NCBI RefSeq assembly: GCF_007830125.1
Contig: NZ_VLLG01000003.1
Location: 1,815,115 to 1,879,114 of the forward strand
From: Chitinophaga japonensis
GTDB lineage: Bacteria > Bacteroidota > Bacteroidia > Chitinophagales > Chitinophagaceae
Reading direction: 5' to 3'
Length of the DNA stretch: 64,000 nt
Part shown: positions 53,034-61,537 of the stretch, piece by piece
Layout: each line of letters begins with the position of its first letter
Position numbering within the stretch: the stretch's first letter is position 1
Notes under the pieces: model-generated
What the model was told of the DNA's origin: nothing
Seen by the model: only the letters and a program-made list of their open reading frames with translations
Databases searched by the model: none
Position numbers and translations under genes: made by a program

Positions 53034-53342
53034 TTACTGAGGGTTTACGATTTCCAGGTTTATTCCATTCAATAGATGCTTAATCCTTACTAGGAGTGCA
53101 TTATGTATATCCGGCACGGCCTTTTCTAACTTTGCCTTCCATTCTGTCGGAAGGTCTGGTCCATCTGTCCCACAGGAAGCCAGTATATTGACCTTTTCCT
53201 GCTTCAGAAAGTCGCTGCTAAGGAATGCGGTATAGGCTCCCCAATCATTAAAGACGACCTTTAATGTTCTTTGTACGGGCATGTTATGCTCACCCGGCTT
53301 ATCAAAGGAGAAATAAACGATATTAAAGGGATGATTCTTCAT
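53034..53342 (-). CDS. Small protein of unknown function
   Basis: 102 residues. It has beta-type segments (FNIVYFSFDKPGEHN, RTLKVVFNDWGAYTAFL) and a C-terminal helix. Its start overlaps the preceding gene by 20 nt, suggesting coupling. Family unknown; the size and context would suit a toxin or regulator, but nothing specific supports this. Confidence 0.6.
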   Translation of the reverse strand: MKNHPFNIVYFSFDKPGEHNMPVQRTLKVVFNDWGAYTAFLSSDFLKQEKVNILASCGTDGPDLPTEWKAKLEKAVPDIHNALLVRIKHLLNGINLEIVNPQ

Positions 53343-53592
53343 TGCGTTGGTTTATTAAATGAACAGCTTCTATCAGACGATCAAGATTTTCAAAGAGGGT
53401 TATTACAGCACCGGCATTGACCTCACTGTTATGCAGGGCATCAGAAAGCCAACCCCATAAGAGCTTTCGCACCTCTGGAAGCGGATATTCCCAACAAAAA
53501 TCCTCCAACACCTGCATAGGATTGGCGATTTCATTTACCGTCAACCTGAATGGTTTATCATGCCATACAGGATATACAATTTCATCTTCCAT
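53323..53592 (-). CDS. Stand-alone copy of the kinase N-terminal domain
   Basis: 89 residues. Residues 7-80 align by eye with residues 8-84 of the sensor kinase encoded just upstream: YPVWHDKPFRLTVNEIANPM against YPEWHEKPLRLTLAEMKNPI, and ENLDRLIEAVHLI against ENLERLTEAAHLI. It is therefore a separate copy of that module without the kinase part. It could bind or compete with the kinase. Confidence 0.7.
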   Translation of the reverse strand: MEDEIVYPVWHDKPFRLTVNEIANPMQVLEDFCWEYPLPEVRKLLWGWLSDALHNSEVNAGAVITLFENLDRLIEAVHLINQRNEESSL

Positions 53593-53615
53593 AAATTATC
53601 ATTTGAATCAGGCGT

Positions 53616-54605
53616 CTAAAGCCGGTCGGGGATGTCTACGGTAAATATGTTCAGGCCACTGTCCCTGCTTTCTACGGCTATGTTCCCGCCTAACAATTCT
53701 GTATACAGCTTGCAGATATACAATCCTAATCCGGTGCCTGCTTTACCCTGCTCTAACCGCCGGTAAGGCTCAAAAATGATATCCAGATTTTCAGAAGGGA
53801 TGCGTTCACCAATACTGCTGACCTTAATGATCATCCGGGAATTATTCCAACTGCAATCCAGTACTACGTTGGTTTCGGGAATACTGAATTTAAAAGCGTT
53901 GTATAGCAGGTTGTATATTACCTGTTCTAACTTAACTTTATCGGTAGTAAGCTCACCTCTCGCCAGAGGCTGTAGCTTTATGTCCAGTTTTTTGCTGTGG
54001 ATAGCCTTGTAGTACGAGAAGGGGAGTTCAAAGGAATTTATGAACGGTACAACCCGGAACGTTTCTTTTTGAACGGTCATTTCAGTACTGTCGCTGCTGA
54101 GCTTGGCAGTAGCAAGCATGTTCTTCAATACGTTAATAGTGGCTGTGATGGTTGATTTGATAGCATTAAAGTGAAATGTGGCATCCATACTGTATTTGCC
54201 GGTGTTTTCGTCCTTGTAAGAATCGATGCAACTAATAGCTGTTATGGCAGTGGATAGCTGAGTGTTCAGCTCATGCCCCAATAGGCCCATGAATTGCTCA
54301 ACGACGGTTTCATGGTTACTTTTAAGAAGATCACGGCTTGGCTTTTTATTCTCCAGGATAAGGTGAGCAGCCTCTGTCAGCCTTTCCAGGTTCTCACGCA
54401 TTGTCAGGTAATCGTATACCCCGGTTTCTGATTCACCGGAGTAGACTGCATCAGTAAATAAGTCCTTCAGGCGGCTTCTGACATCTTGCAATGAAAATTT
54501 CTCAAAAAATCCTTCTATTACTTCTATAGGGTTTTTCATTTCGGCCAAAGTAAGCCGGAGTGGCTTTTCATGCCATTCGGGGTATAACTTGTCATTATTG
54601 TTCAT
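53616..54605 (-). CDS. Sensor histidine kinase with degenerate ATP-binding box
   Basis: 329 residues, soluble. A novel N-terminal domain (about 8-85) is followed by a DHp-like H box GLLGHELNTQL (His111). The GHKL domain has an N box (NLLYNAFKFS) and an intact G2 box (GKAGTGLGLYICK). The G1 box reads SSIGERIP where DxGxGIP is expected, so the key ATP-contacting Asp is missing. Catalysis may be weak or absent. No response regulator gene lies nearby. It starts a six-gene minus-strand cluster inside element B. Confidence 0.82.
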   Translation of the reverse strand: MNNNDKLYPEWHEKPLRLTLAEMKNPIEVIEGFFEKFSLQDVRSRLKDLFTDAVYSGESETGVYDYLTMRENLERLTEAAHLILENKKPSRDLLKSNHETVVEQFMGLLGHELNTQLSTAITAISCIDSYKDENTGKYSMDATFHFNAIKSTITATINVLKNMLATAKLSSDSTEMTVQKETFRVVPFINSFELPFSYYKAIHSKKLDIKLQPLARGELTTDKVKLEQVIYNLLYNAFKFSIPETNVVLDCSWNNSRMIIKVSSIGERIPSENLDIIFEPYRRLEQGKAGTGLGLYICKLYTELLGGNIAVESRDSGLNIFTVDIPDRL

Positions 54606-54716
54606 AGCCTATTCGTTTAGGTAAAACAATCTTAAGCAGCCTTAAGCTGGGTCATAAAACACCTGGTAAATTTTACTAATTCTTTGAGAGAGACCGGGGC
54701 TGGGAATAAGCGATAA

Positions 54717-54890
54717 AATAAAAAAGAGCGCAGGTCTCTACTTGCCGCTCCGGACCGCCAAGGTTTGGAACACAGACAAGCGAGTACCCACGCCCGTAGA
54801 CGTGAGCACCACTCCTCATCTCGTGTTCCTTCTTTTGGCGGTCCGGAACGAGAATCAAAGCAATGCGCTTAATTACTTTAAGACAGCAAA
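54717..54890 (-). ncRNA. Candidate structured non-coding RNA
   Basis: On the minus strand a -7 box TAGCTTTG (54887-54894) is followed by a region with nested pairing: outer arms TTGGCGGTCCGGA and TCCGGACCGCCAA (54835-54847 and 54749-54761, 13 bp perfect) and inner arms GGAACAC/GTGTTCC. A bulged GAGCG-stem hairpin at 54726-54750 runs into T6, an intrinsic terminator. No convincing protein is encoded here on either strand. The predicted transcript is about 160 nt. The class is unknown. Confidence 0.55.
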
Positions 54891-55052
54891 GCTAAAATTA
54901 TTTTCTTTATAAGAACTGTATGCTTGTTTTCATAAGCTAAGGTAAAGCGAAAATATCAAAATACTGATATTAATTATCAATATTTATATTATTTATATAA
55001 TAATATTGACATTATAAATAAGATTGTTGATCTTCTTTCTACATTCGCTTTA

Positions 55053-55316
55053 ATGGCAAAAGATAGGAGATACAAAACTGTAAAGGCTTTAATCGAAAGT
55101 GGGCAGTTGAAAAACTTCCAGGATATTTATGATATTCTGCCAAAATCAGTAATTGGGGCAGATTTGAAGATCAATTACTATAAATCAACAAAACACTATA
55201 ATAATCCTGGCACTTTTGAGGTGGACGAGATCATTAAGCTATCCAGGCTCATTGAAGTAGACGATGTAGTGCTATATCAGCTTTTGTCAAAAGCCAGGAA
55301 GGGCGCTATCAAATAA
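55053..55316 (+). CDS. Small DNA-binding-like protein
   Basis: 87 residues. VKALIESGQLKNFQDIYDILPKSVIG, then DEIIKLSRLIEVDDVVLYQLL, reads like a helical, Cro/HTH-type regulator found in Bacteroidota mobile elements, but no domain is certain. It is preceded by a very AT-rich stretch (54950-55020) that probably holds its promoter. Confidence 0.6.
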   Translation: MAKDRRYKTVKALIESGQLKNFQDIYDILPKSVIGADLKINYYKSTKHYNNPGTFEVDEIIKLSRLIEVDDVVLYQLLSKARKGAIK

Positions 55317-55425
55317 ACAGTCTCCTCAATAAATATTATTAAAGCCGCTGCCGCAACAGTGGCTTTTCTTTTTCACCAGCAGCAAATAAAGCAAAGGACG
55401 GCTGCTGAGGGGGATGGGAGAAAAA

Positions 55426-55504
55426 GCCCCTTTTGTATAGATGATTTTTCCGTGAACGCCGGGTAGCGTGTTGGCGCTGCAAAAATCATCTATACAAAAG
55501 GGGC
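55426..55504. repeat. Perfect 24-bp inverted repeat downstream of mob genes
   Basis: The left arm 55426-55449 starts GCCCCTTTTGTATAGATGAT; the right arm 55481-55504 is its exact complement. The 31-nt spacer is GC-rich. The sequence 55317-55633 has no supported gene. Possible roles are oriT, an accessory recombination site or a strong bidirectional terminator. Confidence 0.85.
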
Positions 55505-55633
55505 AAGCCCGCGGCAGGCGGAAAGCCGGGATTACTGCCATAAACCGGGGAGCTACGCGCCGCTCCCCGTGTCCCTGGCGTGGGGTTCCAAACAATGGAA
55601 ACAGAATTTGTTACAGTTTATTTTGCACAACCA

Positions 55634-56230
55634 CTACTTACGTTGTGCCTGCTCCCTGAGTAACTCGGCCTCCCGTTCTTTCTGCGCGGCTTTTTCCTGT
55701 AGCTCCATGCGCCGCTCCCGGTCTGCTTCCCACTGGACCACGCTATCCCTCATTGCCTTCATATCCTTGTGGTAGAGGCTGTCCATTTTGTACAGCAAAG
55801 CCTGTAAAGATGAAGTCCCCTCTATTTTCAGATAACGGTATTTAATGTCATTTGCCTTGTAATTATCCTGCCTTTCATACAGCCGGTATATCCAGCAGGC
55901 GCATATAATCAATAGCAGCCCCAATACACCGCTGGCAATAATGCCTTTTGCTAGATGATGGTGGTGTCGTATTTCCTGTTTGGGTGGCCGCCTTAGCAGA
56001 TCATTATTTACTTCCAGGTGCTGCGTCAATGTATGGACGGCGGCTGTAGGGAATTTTAACTGCAGGGGCAGGCTGACAACACTTTCCTGCGCCTGGGTGA
56101 TAGATTGATTAATAGCTGTCAATTGTCTGCTATAGTCGGGGACTGTAGGCATTTTCTCCTTTAGCTGACCTACGGTTGCATCTATCTCGTTTAGTTTATC
56201 TACTATGGTTTGCATTAATACCTCACTCAT
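55634..56230 (-). CDS. Membrane-anchored coiled-coil protein, mobilization accessory
   Basis: 198 residues. The N-terminal helical region is amphipathic, a membrane span lies at about 97-115 (IIASGVLGLLLIICACWIY), and a charged coiled coil ends the protein (RERRMELQEKAAQKEREAELL). It follows the relaxase gene and is probably co-transcribed. It could link the relaxosome to the membrane, but the family is not recognised. Confidence 0.65.
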   Translation of the reverse strand: MSEVLMQTIVDKLNEIDATVGQLKEKMPTVPDYSRQLTAINQSITQAQESVVSLPLQLKFPTAAVHTLTQHLEVNNDLLRRPPKQEIRHHHHLAKGIIASGVLGLLLIICACWIYRLYERQDNYKANDIKYRYLKIEGTSSLQALLYKMDSLYHKDMKAMRDSVVQWEADRERRMELQEKAAQKEREAELLREQAQRK

Positions 56231-56267
56231 AATATCATCGTTTTAATTGTTTTGAAATGATTTGGTT

Positions 56268-57047
56268 TCATCTGCGCATTCCACGCCGGGGACTTGGCGG
56301 TATTTGCTGTTGTTTGACCTCCTTTTGCTGCATGACCTTCTGTAATCCGGCAAAGGAAAATTTTCGGTCAATGCTGCTGCCCTTAAATGAATACTGGCCT
56401 TTCCTAAAGCTGATACCCTGGATCTCCGTTGTGTCACCTTTATACTTATACTGTATATCGATTCCCTGCCTTAGCAAAAGGGCTTCCAGTTCATTAAGAC
56501 TGTTACACCGGGGCAATCCTGTTTCGATTGCCTGGAATATTTCATAACGGGTGCTTTCTTCATTGTTCAGGGCCTGCAGGTTGGTTTTAGCAAGCTTCTT
56601 TTCAGTGGCCGGGATAAGCCGGTACTGCTGTGTTAATGCCTGGGCAGCCTTCTTGCCCCGTAACCCTATCCAGCTATCACTGATAGCCTTGCCCTGGTTG
56701 CTAACCAGGTTAGCGATAACGTGCAGGTGTAGATGATCTTTGTCCGTGTGTTTGGTAATCACATATTGGGTATCAGTGATTCCTAGCTTATCAAGATATT
56801 CCTGGGCGATCTGCACCATCAGGGTATCGCTTAGCTGCTCACCGGGGTAAAAGCTGAGGATGCCATGAAACACGGCCTTTTGTTTTTCCGGTAACTGTTG
56901 CCTATTCAGCTCAAAGTCATTCCCCATGTACCTGTAGTTATAATCCCTTACCCCGGCGGCGTCCAGCACCACCGCCCGGCGCTCGTCCCTGCACACGTAG
57001 CGGCAGCAGCCGTAAAAGGTCTTGCCGGTTATTACCTTACTGATCAT
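56268..57047 (-). CDS. Relaxase / mobilization nuclease (MOBP-like)
   Basis: 259 residues. The relaxase three-His motif is HTDKDHLHLHVIAN (about residues 100-113). The N-terminal MISKVITGKTFYGCCRYVC and the likely Tyr in the first 40 residues fit Bacteroidota mobilization relaxases that nick oriT. It is somewhat shorter than many relatives (300-400 residues). Its start overlaps the mobC stop by 11 nt, so the pair is coupled. Confidence 0.9.
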   Translation of the reverse strand: MISKVITGKTFYGCCRYVCRDERRAVVLDAAGVRDYNYRYMGNDFELNRQQLPEKQKAVFHGILSFYPGEQLSDTLMVQIAQEYLDKLGITDTQYVITKHTDKDHLHLHVIANLVSNQGKAISDSWIGLRGKKAAQALTQQYRLIPATEKKLAKTNLQALNNEESTRYEIFQAIETGLPRCNSLNELEALLLRQGIDIQYKYKGDTTEIQGISFRKGQYSFKGSSIDRKFSFAGLQKVMQQKEVKQQQIPPSPRRGMRR

Positions 57048-57399
57048 GTCGAATCCGGTTTAAAATGCCATCCAATTGCTCCCGGTAGCTTTCAAACAGT
57101 ACCATAGCGCTCAGCATCCCATCCCTGCGGGCGATTTTTGCCAGTTGGTTCAGGTTATTACCCATACCGCTGAGCTGCCGGAAATCCTGCCTTTCTTCCT
57201 GGCTTAGCCGGGCTGTTACCTGTCCATGTATTGCCATGTGCCGGATATAAACCGTATAACGCATCCGGGCTTTCCGGGCTTTTTCCTTCACAATAAAGAA
57301 GTCCGTCCGGCTGAATCGGACCCCGGAGCGGACCTCCAGTTTCACATTTTTGGCGGGCCTGCCGCCCTTCCCTTTTTTCTTTTTCACGGTGTTTTCCAT
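57037..57399 (-). CDS. mobC: Relaxosome accessory protein MobC
   Basis: 120 residues. It has a basic N-terminus (KKKKGKGGRPAKNVK), a ribbon-helix-helix-like region, and the MobC signature LSGMGNNLNQLAKIARRDG. MobC helps the relaxase open DNA at oriT. It lies directly upstream of the relaxase gene. Confidence 0.9.
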   Translation of the reverse strand: MENTVKKKKGKGGRPAKNVKLEVRSGVRFSRTDFFIVKEKARKARMRYTVYIRHMAIHGQVTARLSQEERQDFRQLSGMGNNLNQLAKIARRDGMLSAMVLFESYREQLDGILNRIRHDQ

Positions 57400-57402
57400 T
57401 CT

Positions 57403-57590
57403 TCACGGTTTTAAAAGTTTCCTGGTAGCTTCGCTGCATTCCCCCACGGCGACCAACGGGAGCGGGGGGCGAGCGCGTTTTTGCGGAGCAAAAACACCGC
57501 TCGCTAACGGAGCGAAGCCCGTTCCGAATCCGCGTACAGGCGGCCTTGCCACCTGTACGATCTCCGCAGACGGGTAGCGAAGCTGCCCGT
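57403..57590. other. GC-rich hairpin-dense region, oriT candidate
   Basis: Between mobC and the HTH gene the composition jumps to clearly GC-rich, with several hairpins: GTTTTTGC/GCAAAAAC, ACAGGCGG/CCACCTGT, and GACGGGTAGC/GCTGCCCGTC. The position immediately upstream of mobC-relaxase fits an origin of transfer. No protein is supported here. Confidence 0.45.
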
Positions 57591-57940
57591 CAATCTCCCG
57601 GGCAACCCCTGCGTTCATCTTCCGGTTTTAGTAGTTGCTGGATGTCGTTCCATAGGAAATAAACCCTGGATTTGATCTTATAGGGCTTTAGCCTGCCGTC
57701 CTTGATCCAGTCGTAAATAGTCTGGCGGCATACCTGGAACATGGAGCAAACCTCTGCGATCTTAAACAGGGGCTTGTAGGTGAGGCCAGGGGTTTCATAG
57801 GTCGGGGCTACTGATCGGACCTTTTCTGCCTGCTGCACTTTTTCACGTACAATCTGGCGGACGCTTTGCCAGAACTGCGCCGGTTCATAGGGAAATAACA
57901 TCGGCGCTGCTGTACTTCCTTTGTTCACATTGTCTTGCAT
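57590..57940 (-). CDS. Excisionase-like helix-turn-helix protein
   Basis: 116 residues. The C-terminal half has a MerR/excisionase-type HTH: FKIAEVCSMFQVCRQTIYDWIKDGRLKPYKIKSRVYFLWNDI. The N-terminal part is a variable linker. Proteins of this type in Bacteroidota mobile elements regulate excision and mobilization genes. Confidence 0.9.
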   Translation of the reverse strand: MQDNVNKGSTAAPMLFPYEPAQFWQSVRQIVREKVQQAEKVRSVAPTYETPGLTYKPLFKIAEVCSMFQVCRQTIYDWIKDGRLKPYKIKSRVYFLWNDIQQLLKPEDERRGCPGD

Positions 57941-58033
57941 AGCTCAAAGATTTTTCTGCAACTATAGCAAAACAACAAGCCCGTAAAAAGGAAAGTATAC
58001 TTTTAACGGGCTTGACAATATTTGGCATGATCT

Positions 58034-58756
58034 TTACGTAGAACTACGCTTCTTAAATTTCCTGTCTAGGTTTGCCACAACCTCAATCCCATAGGGAAAT
58101 TCGATACCCTCAAAAAAGCTACGGGCTTCTTCCAGGCTTTTCTCAATCTCGGTTTGCTGGTGAGGGGAAAGCTTCTTCGCTTTACAGGTAATCAGCTTTA
58201 AGTCTTCATGCATAGCATCAGGGTCTTTTCCGAACAGGTGCGTTAACAGCCTTCCATATTGACGGGTTACCCCCGAAATCGGTAGTCCACTGGCATTAGC
58301 GAAAGCGAAATAAACGACCGCCGCAGCAAAATTGGACATTTGCGCTCGCTGACACTTTTTGAAGTGCTGTAGCTGCTTGCCTTCATAGTTCTCTATGATA
58401 GTGTCCAGCTTGGGTAGGAAATCGACGTAAAAGAGTTGGCCGTATAGCCAGAAGGTTAAGACTGATAGACTAATCATTCCCGCCAAAAAGAAGCCTGGGA
58501 ATGCAAACTGGTTAAAATTGGTACTAAATGGTAACGCAATAAGCACCGATACCAGATAAAATGCACCAAAATGAGTTAAAACGTGTTTAATCCAGTAGTT
58601 TGCAATGACCTTTTTCCGGGTGGCGCTTGTGCTCCAGCCGGGGTAGTCTTTGCGGTAATTCTCATGGGTGGTTACAAATGCTTGCTGGATGTAGGTATTT
58701 TCAAGGGGACGGTCGAAGGTGAAAAAGGTTTTTAGGCTCATCAAAATCTGTTTCAT
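58034..58756 (-). CDS. Membrane protein of unknown function
   Basis: 240 residues from the ATG at 58756; a TTG at 58762 is possible. Two hydrophobic spans lie at about 60-80 and 85-108, with a third weaker one near 145 (FAAAVVYFAFANASG). Charged helices fill the ends. Similar proteins accompany mobile elements in Bacteroidota, but I do not know a function. Confidence 0.65.
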   Translation of the reverse strand: MKQILMSLKTFFTFDRPLENTYIQQAFVTTHENYRKDYPGWSTSATRKKVIANYWIKHVLTHFGAFYLVSVLIALPFSTNFNQFAFPGFFLAGMISLSVLTFWLYGQLFYVDFLPKLDTIIENYEGKQLQHFKKCQRAQMSNFAAAVVYFAFANASGLPISGVTRQYGRLLTHLFGKDPDAMHEDLKLITCKAKKLSPHQQTEIEKSLEEARSFFEGIEFPYGIEVVANLDRKFKKRSST

Positions 58757-58810
58757 ACACAAATCCTTTACCGAAATATACTATTTTTACGTAATAAAAA
58801 AAAGAAACTT

Positions 58811-59032
58811 ATGAGTTTAAGCGTAATCGAATACCCTAAAGGAGCAAACAAAGAATTACTTGCTGCGAGAAATAAGGTAAGATATCCGGTTACACAACGG
58901 GCCGAAGAATCCAGTAAACTCTATGGTATCAATTTCGAGCTAAACTATAGAGGATTTAAAGCTATTATTATAACCTTTATCAAGAAAAATAATTATTATA
59001 ATAAATTGAACACATTGAATCTATGGAAATGA
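58811..59032 (+). CDS. Short ORF before the DUF262 gene (uncertain)
   Basis: 73 residues (MSLSVIEYPKGANKELLAAR). It overlaps the DUF262 start by 10 nt and shares strand and AT-rich composition with that operon, so it may be a small first gene. The C-terminus is Lys/Asn-rich and degenerate (IKKNNYYNKLNTLNLWK), so it could instead be a remnant of a longer gene. Family unknown. Confidence 0.35.
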   Translation: MSLSVIEYPKGANKELLAARNKVRYPVTQRAEESSKLYGINFELNYRGFKAIIITFIKKNNYYNKLNTLNLWK

Positions 59033-60399
59033 GCGTCAAATTGAAATCGGGTCAGGAAATAAGATTAAAAACAATTCACTTTTCTGATAAGCCTGATGAG
59101 GTCAACATATATAGATTGGTACCACTTGTTGGAGGGAATGTCTATTTAAAGCTGGAGTTAAAGGATAATCGATTCCAAATTCTGGAACAGTCCTTAGAAA
59201 TAGATGAAGACGGAGAATTATTACAAGAAAAATTAGATGAGCTTTTACTGCTCATTAATCCGATGGAAGCATCCATAGGAACGGAAGATAATGAAATAGA
59301 TGACCTGGATACCAACCCATATGATCCTGAAAAAATAAGAGTCGATACCAAACCTTTTTCATTACGGCAAATTTACGATATGATAGAAATGGGGGATATA
59401 GATCTTTCCCCAGACTTTCAACGAAATTTAGTTTGGGATAATTTGCGCAAATCACGTCTTATTGAATCAATTTTATTGAGAATACCTCTTCCAATGTTTT
59501 ATTTTGCACAGGATGAAGATGGAAAAATCTCTGTTGTGGATGGTTTGCAGCGGTTGAGCACCATTCGAGAATTTATGGACAACAATTTTTCGCTCAATAA
59601 TTTGGAGTATTTACAAGATAAATGTGGTGGTAAATATTACAATCACTCTGAAAAAAATAAGTCAATTGACCCCAAATATTTTAGATGGTTTAACATGACG
59701 CAAATTACTGTGAATGTAATTGATCCTTCTTCCCCTTTCAAATTAAAGTATGATATTTTCAGAAGAATTAACACAGGAGGGCAACCTTTAAATGCACAGG
59801 AAATACGGAACTGCCTCGCAAGCGGCAGTTTGAGATCTGCTCTAAGAGAAATGGCGCGACTTGATAGTTTTTATAGTGCAACAGGTTGGAGTGTAAAAGA
59901 CGTAAGGATGGAAGCCCAAGAACTAGCGCTCAGATTCATTGTTTTTTATACAAAACATAATGAAGATCCATCATTAAACAATTATAGCGGCAATATTGAT
60001 TACGAATTAAACACTTATACAGAATTGTTGAGTAAAAATAAATCGTTCAACTATCAATATTATATCTCCTTATTTGATAATGCTATGAAAAATGCATGGC
60101 ATTTATTCGGAGACTATAGTTTTAGAAAATGTTTGATAGATCATCTAAAACCTGGAGCAAGGCGTCAATTGATTAATAAGGCGCTATTTGTATCCTGGTC
60201 AGTATTATTAGCTCAATTTGACAACGATACAATTGTTACTAAGAATAAAAAGGACGCACTTGTTTATCCATTAGCAGAAAGAATAACTAATGATAATGAG
60301 CTGTTGATGTATTTGACTTATGGAACGAATTCAAAAGCAAACATTCAGAGTGCATTTAAGGCCGCAAATGATCTCATTTCTGCTAATCTAAATTATTAA
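59023..60399 (+). CDS. DUF262 (ParB/GmrS-like) protein of a defence-like module
   Basis: 458 residues. The DUF262 core at about 115-300 contains DFQRNLVWDNLRKSRLIESILLRIPLP and VDGLQRLSTIREFM, a variant of the DGQQR motif (DGLQR). KYDIFRRINTGGQPLNAQEIRNCL follows. DUF262 folds bind or hydrolyse nucleotides in systems such as GmrSD and BrxU. Those proteins usually carry a DUF1524 HNH nuclease; this protein ends without one. An acidic N-terminal domain of about 110 residues is unassigned. It starts a three-gene operon with 1-nt spacing to the ATPase gene. Confidence 0.85.
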   Translation: MEMSVKLKSGQEIRLKTIHFSDKPDEVNIYRLVPLVGGNVYLKLELKDNRFQILEQSLEIDEDGELLQEKLDELLLLINPMEASIGTEDNEIDDLDTNPYDPEKIRVDTKPFSLRQIYDMIEMGDIDLSPDFQRNLVWDNLRKSRLIESILLRIPLPMFYFAQDEDGKISVVDGLQRLSTIREFMDNNFSLNNLEYLQDKCGGKYYNHSEKNKSIDPKYFRWFNMTQITVNVIDPSSPFKLKYDIFRRINTGGQPLNAQEIRNCLASGSLRSALREMARLDSFYSATGWSVKDVRMEAQELALRFIVFYTKHNEDPSLNNYSGNIDYELNTYTELLSKNKSFNYQYYISLFDNAMKNAWHLFGDYSFRKCLIDHLKPGARRQLINKALFVSWSVLLAQFDNDTIVTKNKKDALVYPLAERITNDNELLMYLTYGTNSKANIQSAFKAANDLISANLNY

Positions 60400-60400
60400 T

Positions 60401-61537
60401 ATGTATTTTTTAAGAATAAACAACTTTAAATGCTTTCAGGAGATAGATATTCATCTCAATAGATTGACATTAATGGCAGGCGCTAATGGAAATGGGAAAA
60501 GCACTACAATTCAGGCCCTACTTTTTTTGCGTCAAACAATAGAAGAGAATTTTAGACTATTTGAAGATTATTATGTCTCGGAAAGACCAGATATTAATAT
60601 CAATGTGCCATTGAACGCATCTTTCCTACTAACATTAGGTAATAGCGCACATTTGATAAATAGAACATCTGACAAAAATGAGATACAAATTGGCATTTTC
60701 TCAGAAGAAAAGGAAATGATTGTTGATTATGTTGCAGATAACCTAGAGCCTAAACTCTTCCTAACAGCCGTAAAACAAACGGATTATTCTGCTGCAACAA
60801 TGCCAATACTAAAAAAGGAGTTCTATTACCTTAATGCCGAACGAATAGGACCCAGAGTAAGCCAAAGCATTCAGTTTTTTGATTACCCAAACGCGGGTTG
60901 GCAAGGAGAATTTGTAGCTCAATTGATTTCTGAACGTAGCGGATATTTACCAGTAGAGAAAGAAAGGCTCTTTGGCAATACCACAAATCCAGGATTGGAA
61001 TTTCAGGTCAATGAATGGCTTAATGATATTATGCCAGGAGTGAGAATTACTGCGAAACAGAATGCTGATACATTCACTTCTCAAATTCAAGTCGAAAATA
61101 TATATACAAAAGGAGATCCTACAATAGCAACTAATATTGGGTTTGGCATCAGTTACATACTCCCTATTATTGCAACAGGCCTAGTAGCAAAAAAGGAAAG
61201 TTATTTCATTGTAGAAAACCCTGAAGCTCACTTGCATCCATCTGCACAATCAAAAATAGGGAAGTTTTTAGCAATGGTTGCAAATGCAGGAGTGCATGTA
61301 ATAATTGAAACGCATAGTGATCATATCATTAACGGTTTGCAAATAGCAGTTGCAAAAAGCGATTTGCAGCATCAATTTTTGACAATAAATTACTTCAGTG
61401 ATAAAGACGGAAACATTCAACCAGATGTATTACCCATTACAATTTCAGAGAAAGGAGAGCTAACTGAATGGCCTAAAGGCTTCTTTGACCAGATGCAAAT
61501 TGACTACGCAACCCTTTTCAAACTCCGAATGGGATGA
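60401..61537 (+). CDS. AAA/ABC-type ATPase (DUF3696-like)
   Basis: 378 residues. Walker A is GANGNGKSTT near the N-terminus after a typical FRINNFKCFQEIDIHL start. The Walker B/signature region is VENPEAHLHPSAQSKIGKFL, followed by IETHSDHIINGL, as in OLD/RecF-like ATPases. The C-terminus fits DUF3696. Such ATPases act as sensors or activators in many anti-phage systems. It overlaps the following gene by 4 nt. Confidence 0.9.
   Translation: MYFLRINNFKCFQEIDIHLNRLTLMAGANGNGKSTTIQALLFLRQTIEENFRLFEDYYVSERPDININVPLNASFLLTLGNSAHLINRTSDKNEIQIGIFSEEKEMIVDYVADNLEPKLFLTAVKQTDYSAATMPILKKEFYYLNAERIGPRVSQSIQFFDYPNAGWQGEFVAQLISERSGYLPVEKERLFGNTTNPGLEFQVNEWLNDIMPGVRITAKQNADTFTSQIQVENIYTKGDPTIATNIGFGISYILPIIATGLVAKKESYFIVENPEAHLHPSAQSKIGKFLAMVANAGVHVIIETHSDHIINGLQIAVAKSDLQHQFLTINYFSDKDGNIQPDVLPITISEKGELTEWPKGFFDQMQIDYATLFKLRMG

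Noticed and set aside
54676..54858. Short minus-strand open frame over the palindromic region
   Set aside because: The sequence is dominated by inverted repeats and a terminator; the translation has no protein-like features. A structured RNA explains it better.
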